Source of the DNA: JAHHUA01 sp036635475
Lineage (GTDB): Bacteria > Bacillota > Clostridia > Oscillospirales > Ruminococcaceae
DNA: 17,925 nt
Assembly (NCBI GenBank): GCA_036635475.1
Contig: JAVWQH010000035.1
Coordinates: 1 to 17,925 of the forward strand
Reading direction: 5' to 3'
A model generated the notes under the pieces. The model worked only from the letters and a program-made list of their open reading frames with translations. It was not told the origin of the DNA and did no database searches. Position numbers and translations under genes: made by a program. This document shows positions 14,667 to 17,925 of the stretch, one piece after another; position 1 is the stretch's first letter, and every line of letters starts with the position of its first letter.

Positions 14667-14700
14667 GAGTAAACTATTGTTATTGTACAATTTACTCTTT
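14667..14700 (+). terminator. Possible weak terminator after the decarboxylase gene
   Basis: GAGTAA (14667-14672) pairs with TTACTC (14692-14697), with an inner ATTGT/ACAAT stem and a three-base bulge, followed by TTTTGAT. The hairpin is AT-rich and the T run short, so it may be leaky. The same stretch contains TACAAT, so a darA promoter could overlap it. Confidence 0.45.
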
Positions 14701-14746
14701 TGATAAGATTTAATATTCTTAGTTAATACTAAAAGGAGGCTATTTT

Positions 14747-15070
14747 ATGAAATTATTATTTGCTATTATTTCTAATGACGACAGTGCAAGAGTTCAAAGT
14801 GCTTTGACAAAAGCAAAGTTTTCAGTAACTAAGTTAGCTACTACAGGAGGCTTCCTGATGTCTGGAAATACAACTTTCATCATCGGTACTGATGATGACA
14901 AGGTTGATGAAGTTATAAGCATTATTTCTGCTCATAGTAAAAAACGTACACAAATGGTTCCTTCCTCTTCTTCATATGGTGTTGGTATGTACACATCATT
15001 CCCTGTTGAAGTTCAAGTTGGTGGAGCAACTATTTTTGTTACAAATGTAGAGAGATTTGAAAAGGTTTAA
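14747..15070 (+). CDS. darA: Cyclic di-AMP receptor DarA (PII-like)
   Basis: A 107-residue PII-like trimeric protein that binds cyclic di-AMP in Firmicutes. It matches the DarA/PstA family over its full length: MKLLFAIISNDDSARVQSALTKAKFSVTKLATTGGFLMSGNTTFIIGTDD at the start, and the VGGATIFVTNVERFEKV end. Its cellular target is not settled for the family. It is followed 29 bp later by holB and then ricT, the same order as in Bacillus subtilis, but the intervening yaaR is absent. AAAGGAGG (about 14732-14739) gives strong translation initiation. Confidence 0.93.
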   Translation: MKLLFAIISNDDSARVQSALTKAKFSVTKLATTGGFLMSGNTTFIIGTDDDKVDEVISIISAHSKKRTQMVPSSSSYGVGMYTSFPVEVQVGGATIFVTNVERFEKV

Positions 15071-15099
15071 TACATATCTCTAAAGGGAATTTTAACTTT

Positions 15100-16056
15100 A
15101 TGATTATGAATACAATTACTCCTGTCATTGAATCGAATCAAGTAGCTAAAAGAACGCTCGATGCCATTTGTGGCAGCGGGCGTTTTCCCCATGCTCTGAT
15201 GATTGAAGGCGAAAAAGGGGTATACTCCGATGCTTTTGGAATTTATGCTGCTATGAAAGCATTATGCTCCGCTGAAAATAAGCCTTGTATGCTATGCAAT
15301 CACTGCAAAAAAGTTTTGATAGGAATTCACCCTGATGTGATTATTTGCGGTGAAGACGGCGAAAAATCTTATAGTATAGATGAAGTGAGAGAAACCCGCA
15401 GTAAAGCATTTATTATTCCAAACGAAGCTGAAAAAACTGTTTTTCTTTTTAAAAATGCTGATACAATGCCAGAAAAATCACAAAATGCTCTTCTGAAAAT
15501 AATTGAAGAACCTCCTTCACATACTGTTTTTGTATTTTTATGTGAAAACACGTCAAGAATGTTAGAAACAATTCTTTCAAGAGTTACAATAATAAAGCTT
15601 GATAAGCCAAGTCCTAATGGTGCATTGAAAATTATTAAAAGTATTCTGACTGATATTAATGATGAAGAAATTTTGAAAGTGTTGAAACTCACGTCAAACA
15701 ACATCAGCTCCACAATTCAAATACTAAATGGTGAAAACAGTATATTTCAATATGCAAAAGATTTATTTGACAGTATTTGCAATGGAAACAGCTACAAAAG
15801 CCTATCATTGCTATCTATTATAACAAAATCAAAGCAAACCAAAGAAGTTATGCTTGAATTAAAACATTTGTTAATATCGGAAGTATCGCAACATATTAAA
15901 CAAGATTACAGTATATTTTCTCTTACGCCATTGCAGGCAATTGAAATTACTGATATAATAGACAAAGTGATATTTATGGCTGAACAAAATGTAAATCCGT
16001 CTATCTTGTCTTGCTATATATTATCAAAATTTAATTTAGCAATTAATGAAAATTAA
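15100..16056 (+). CDS. holB: DNA polymerase III delta prime subunit
   Basis: A 318-residue clamp-loader subunit that helps load the beta sliding clamp on DNA. It has the zinc module Cys56-x6-Cys63-x2-Cys66-x2-Cys69 and the AAA+ signature region KSQNALLKIIEEPPSHTVFVF (about 126-146). The P-loop position (EGEKGVYSDA, residues 36-45) lacks a proper GKT motif, normal for delta prime, which does not hydrolyse ATP. The sensor arginine segment reads ETILSRVTII rather than the usual SRC. The start at 15100 has AAAGGGA 11 bases upstream; Met3 is an alternative. It sits between darA and ricT with short gaps, so is likely cotranscribed. Confidence 0.92.
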   Translation: MIMNTITPVIESNQVAKRTLDAICGSGRFPHALMIEGEKGVYSDAFGIYAAMKALCSAENKPCMLCNHCKKVLIGIHPDVIICGEDGEKSYSIDEVRETRSKAFIIPNEAEKTVFLFKNADTMPEKSQNALLKIIEEPPSHTVFVFLCENTSRMLETILSRVTIIKLDKPSPNGALKIIKSILTDINDEEILKVLKLTSNNISSTIQILNGENSIFQYAKDLFDSICNGNSYKSLSLLSIITKSKQTKEVMLELKHLLISEVSQHIKQDYSIFSLTPLQAIEITDIIDKVIFMAEQNVNPSILSCYILSKFNLAINEN

Positions 16057-16077
16057 AATATATTTTTGGAGGTAATG

Positions 16078-16941
16078 ATGTCAGAAGTAATTGGCGTAAG
16101 ATTTAAAAGTGTTGGCAAAATTTATTATTTTGACCCAACTGGGAATGATATAAAAATAGGCGAACACGTTATTGTTGAAACTGCTCGAGGAATTGAATGT
16201 GGAGAAGTTGCAATCACCAACAGAAATGTTGATGATGATGACATTGTTAAGCCATTAAAAAGTGTTATCCGAGTTGCTACACAGGACGATTTGCTTCAAG
16301 TTGAAAAAAACAAAGAAAAGCAACAAGAGGCATTTGACATATGTCTTAAAAAAATTGAAACTCATAACTTACAAATGAAACTTGTAAATGTTGAATACAC
16401 CTTTGACAACAGCAAAGTTCTATTCTATTTTACTGCTGATGGCAGAGTTGATTTCAGGGATCTTGTTAAAGATTTAGCTTCAGTTTTCAGAACAAGAATT
16501 GAACTTCGTCAAATTGGTGTACGTGATGAGGCTAAAATACTTGGCGGTTTAGGAATTTGTGGACGTCCATTTTGCTGCAAAAGTTTTTTGGGAGAATTTC
16601 AGCCTGTTTCAATTAAAATGGCTAAAGAACAAGGACTTTCTCTTAATCCAACTAAAATTTCCGGAACTTGCGGAAGACTTATGTGTTGCCTAAAGTATGA
16701 GCAAGATGCTTATGAAGACCTCTTACGTATCACTCCAAAAGTTGGCGCTTATGTTTCAACTGCTGATGGAAAAGGTACTGTTGAAGAAGTTAATTTATTA
16801 ACAGGCATATTAAAAGTCAGACTTGACAAAGCTTCTGATGCTGCCCCACGCACTTATAATAAAACAGAAATCACTTTAATCAGAGATGCTCAGATTAAAA
16901 TTGATTACGAAGAGGCTAAAGCTTTAAAGGGATTGGAATAA
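16078..16941 (+). CDS. ricT: PSP1-domain protein RicT (YaaT)
   Basis: A 287-residue PSP1-family protein. In Bacillus subtilis RicT joins RicA and RicF in an Fe-S complex that acts with RNase Y on mRNA processing and influences sporulation and competence. The PSP1 signature is clear: Cys161 in LGGLGICGRPFCCKSFLGEF, then Cys198, Cys203 and Cys204 in SGTCGRLMCCLKYEQD. These cysteines are candidates for cluster binding. The start at 16078 is preferred because GGAGG (16068-16072) is five bases upstream; an ATG at 16075 and a TTG at 16066 are in frame but too close to or overlapping it. It follows holB by 21 bp, as in B. subtilis. Confidence 0.92.
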   Translation: MSEVIGVRFKSVGKIYYFDPTGNDIKIGEHVIVETARGIECGEVAITNRNVDDDDIVKPLKSVIRVATQDDLLQVEKNKEKQQEAFDICLKKIETHNLQMKLVNVEYTFDNSKVLFYFTADGRVDFRDLVKDLASVFRTRIELRQIGVRDEAKILGGLGICGRPFCCKSFLGEFQPVSIKMAKEQGLSLNPTKISGTCGRLMCCLKYEQDAYEDLLRITPKVGAYVSTADGKGTVEEVNLLTGILKVRLDKASDAAPRTYNKTEITLIRDAQIKIDYEEAKALKGLE

Positions 16942-16965
16942 TTATTTTTTTCTCCCCTTTTTCCC

Positions 16966-16993
16966 TTGATTTTTTAAGTATCTGTGGTACAAT
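16966..16993 (+). promoter_or_regulatory. Promoter of the small ferredoxin gene
   Basis: TTGATT (16966-16971), 16-base spacer, TACAAT (16988-16993) with TGG before it. It lies 25 bp after the ricT stop, so the ferredoxin can be expressed apart from the ricT operon. Confidence 0.65.
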
Positions 16994-17026
16994 AAGCTTG
17001 ATAGATTTTTAGGAGGTGTAAAGAAT

Positions 17027-17197
17027 ATGGCATATAAAATTAATGACGATTGTATCTGCTGTGGCGCTTGTGAATCTGAATGTCCAGTAAACGCTATTTC
17101 AGCTGGCGATGGTAAATACGTTATCGACCCATCGAAATGTATTGATTGTGGTGCTTGTGCAAATATTTGCCCAGTAGGCGCTCCAAGTGCTGAATAA
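17027..17197 (+). CDS. Clostridial-type 2[4Fe-4S] ferredoxin
   Basis: A 56-residue soluble electron carrier with two classic CxxCxxCxxxCP sets: CICCGACESECPVNA in the first half and CIDCGACANICPVGA in the second, within MAYKINDD...GAPSAE. Length and pseudo-twofold repeat are exactly those of clostridial ferredoxins that serve low-potential redox reactions such as pyruvate:ferredoxin oxidoreductase and hydrogenase. AGGAGG (17011-17016) lies ten bases before the ATG. It has its own promoter and terminator, which fits a highly expressed single gene. Confidence 0.95.
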   Translation: MAYKINDDCICCGACESECPVNAISAGDGKYVIDPSKCIDCGACANICPVGAPSAE

Positions 17198-17217
17198 TTG
17201 TTTTGCACGTTTGCAAA

Positions 17218-17256
17218 AATAAAGGGTGTGTGTCTTAAATGCACACGCCCTTTATT
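17218..17256 (+). terminator. Terminator of the ferredoxin gene
   Basis: A 15-bp stem (AATAAAGGGTGTGTG, 17218-17232, with CACACGCCCTTTATT, 17242-17256, one G-U pair). It is AT-rich at its base and may work in both directions. Confidence 0.85.
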
Positions 17257-17380
17257 CTAATTTAGGTTGTTGATTTATCTCCAGAAAATCAATATATTTA
17301 TAATGCTTTTTTGCTTTATTGATTTATATTTCAGCAATTATGAGCGAAGTAACCCCACTCCCCAATTTCAATATAAATAT

Positions 17381-17420
17381 GCGTCTTTAGATTAATGGAG
17401 AGGATATTTGAACTCGGACA
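17381..17420 (+). pseudogene. Diverged tRNA-Arg-like 5' fragment (first repeat copy)
   Basis: GCGTCTTTAG at 17381 lies exactly one period before the next copy, and the acceptor and anticodon-side ends (ACTCGGACA against CCTCCGACA) match. The D-arm and anticodon stem are lost, so no functional tRNA can form. Confidence 0.5.
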
Positions 17421-17575
17421 CTTCAGCACCTCATTTTGACGAAAGTCAGTAAAGTGGCTTGGACACTGGGTTTATTTACAGAAAAAATTAATTACAAAAG
17501 GCAAACGACTACTATTTGATCACTAAAATTTAAGAGGTTGACTACTGTGAGAAATTGCAGTTTTCATATAGGTAT

Positions 17576-17613
17576 GCGCCTGTAGCTCAGCTGGATAGAG
17601 TATTCGCCTCCGA
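17576..17613 (+). pseudogene. tRNA-Arg(CCG)-like 5' half, second repeat copy
   Basis: GCGCCTG acceptor strand, TA, a good D-arm (GCTCAGCTGGATAGAGT), the anticodon stem TTCGC and loop CTCCGA with CCG as anticodon. After that the expected GCGAA and the T-arm are missing; CAGTTCTGACCG looks like a T-arm remnant with its loop deleted. No CAGGCGC 3' acceptor strand follows within the unit, so this is not a working tRNA. Confidence 0.7.
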
Positions 17614-17770
17614 CAGTTCTGACCGTGATTTTGGAAAAAGTCCGCAAAGTGGCTTGAACACTGGGTTTATAAACAGATAAAAGAAATTTCAAAAGGCAAA
17701 TGACTACTATTTGACCACTAAATTTTAATAAGTTGACTACTGTGAGAAATTGCAGTTTTCATATAGGTAT

Positions 17771-17808
17771 GCGCCAGTAGCTCAGCTGGATAGAGTATTC
17801 GCCTCCGA
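17771..17808 (+). pseudogene. tRNA-Arg(CCG)-like 5' half, third repeat copy
   Basis: Identical to the copy 195 bp upstream except for a T to A change in the acceptor strand (GCGCCAG). It lacks the 3' half in the same way. A change in an acceptor stem without a partner strand fits loss of selection as a tRNA. Confidence 0.7.
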
Positions 17809-17925
17809 CAGTTCTGACCTTGATTTTGGAAAAAGTCCGCAAAGTGGCTTGAACACTGGGTTTATAAACAGATAAAAGAAATTTCAAAAGGCAAATGACT
17901 ACTATTTGACCACTAAATTTTAATA

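Larger units (their letters stand above)
17361..17925 (+). repeat. Tandem repeat of exact 195-bp period carrying tRNA-Arg half genes
   Basis: Units align without gaps at a 195-base shift: the tRNA-like start is at 17381 (diverged), 17576 and 17771, and AAAGTGGCTT at 17451, 17646 and 17841. The last two units are almost identical; the first is diverged, most strongly in its tRNA-like part. Each unit contains a tRNA-like 5' half, then AAAGTGGCTT...ACACTGGGTTTAT, then GACTACTATTTGA and TTGACTACTGTGAG. The array is cut by the window end, so copy number is unknown. No protein of useful length is encoded. Stretches such as VAQLDRVFASDS in one frame are the usual false translation of a tRNA-Arg gene. 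Confidence 0.9.

Noticed and set aside
16942..17244. 100-residue minus-strand ORF over the ferredoxin gene
   Set aside because: It is antisense to a clear ferredoxin with a ribosome binding site, promoter and terminator, and its translation has no family features.
17576..17650. Functional tRNA-Arg genes in the repeat array
   Set aside because: No 3' anticodon strand, complete T-arm or complementary acceptor strand follows; a group I intron was considered, but no 3' half is found within the unit.
17361..17925. CRISPR array
   Set aside because: The repeated unit is 195 bp and nearly all of it is repeated; there are no short repeats with unique spacers.

Overview
The window looks like the chromosome of a low-GC, strictly anaerobic Clostridia-type Firmicute, possibly gut-associated. 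It is AT-rich, has strong AGGAGG ribosome binding sites and near-consensus sigma-A promoters, carries an oxygen-sensitive glycyl radical enzyme with rubrerythrin, rubredoxin and clostridial ferredoxin genes, and contains a yaaO-darA-holB-ricT block that follows the Bacillus/Clostridium gene order.

Region 1 (1-6320) is a hydroxyproline-use locus. A cupin-type XRE regulator is divergent from an operon of glycyl radical activase, trans-4-hydroxy-L-proline dehydratase (HypD) and an ALDH4A1-type P5C dehydrogenase. HypD is identified by its catalytic Cys435/Glu437/Gly766 and by five further active-site residues, each one residue downstream of the position I recall for the Clostridioides difficile enzyme. 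The operon should convert hydroxyproline to P5C and then oxidise it to glutamate, rather than reduce it to proline. A third gene starts leftward at base 28 and leaves the window. Candidate operators (CTATAGT repeats, a TTCACA-tt-TGTGAA palindrome) lie in the control regions.

Region 2 (6353-9995, minus strand) is an ABC importer operon (lipoprotein, permease, ATPase) plus a coupled CGGC-domain gene. It sits behind a perfect -35/-10 promoter and a cobalamin riboswitch with its own terminator, so the cargo is most likely a corrinoid, not iron.

Region 3 (10129-13200) is an oxygen-defence and metal cluster: a DUF134 regulator, a protein with a rubredoxin at each end, a ferredoxin-rubredoxin-rubrerythrin-rubredoxin fusion with a strong internal start site, and a NifX-like protein with a His/Cys tail. 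The DUF134 and NifX-like promoters share a TTATGNCAT element between -35 and -10.

Region 4 (13235-17256) is housekeeping: a YaaO-like decarboxylase, the c-di-AMP receptor DarA, DNA polymerase III delta prime, RicT, and a 56-residue 2[4Fe-4S] ferredoxin with its own promoter and terminator.

Region 5 (17361-17925) is a tandem repeat of exact 195-bp period. Each unit carries the 5' half of a tRNA-Arg(CCG)-like gene without the 3' half, and the array runs off the window end.
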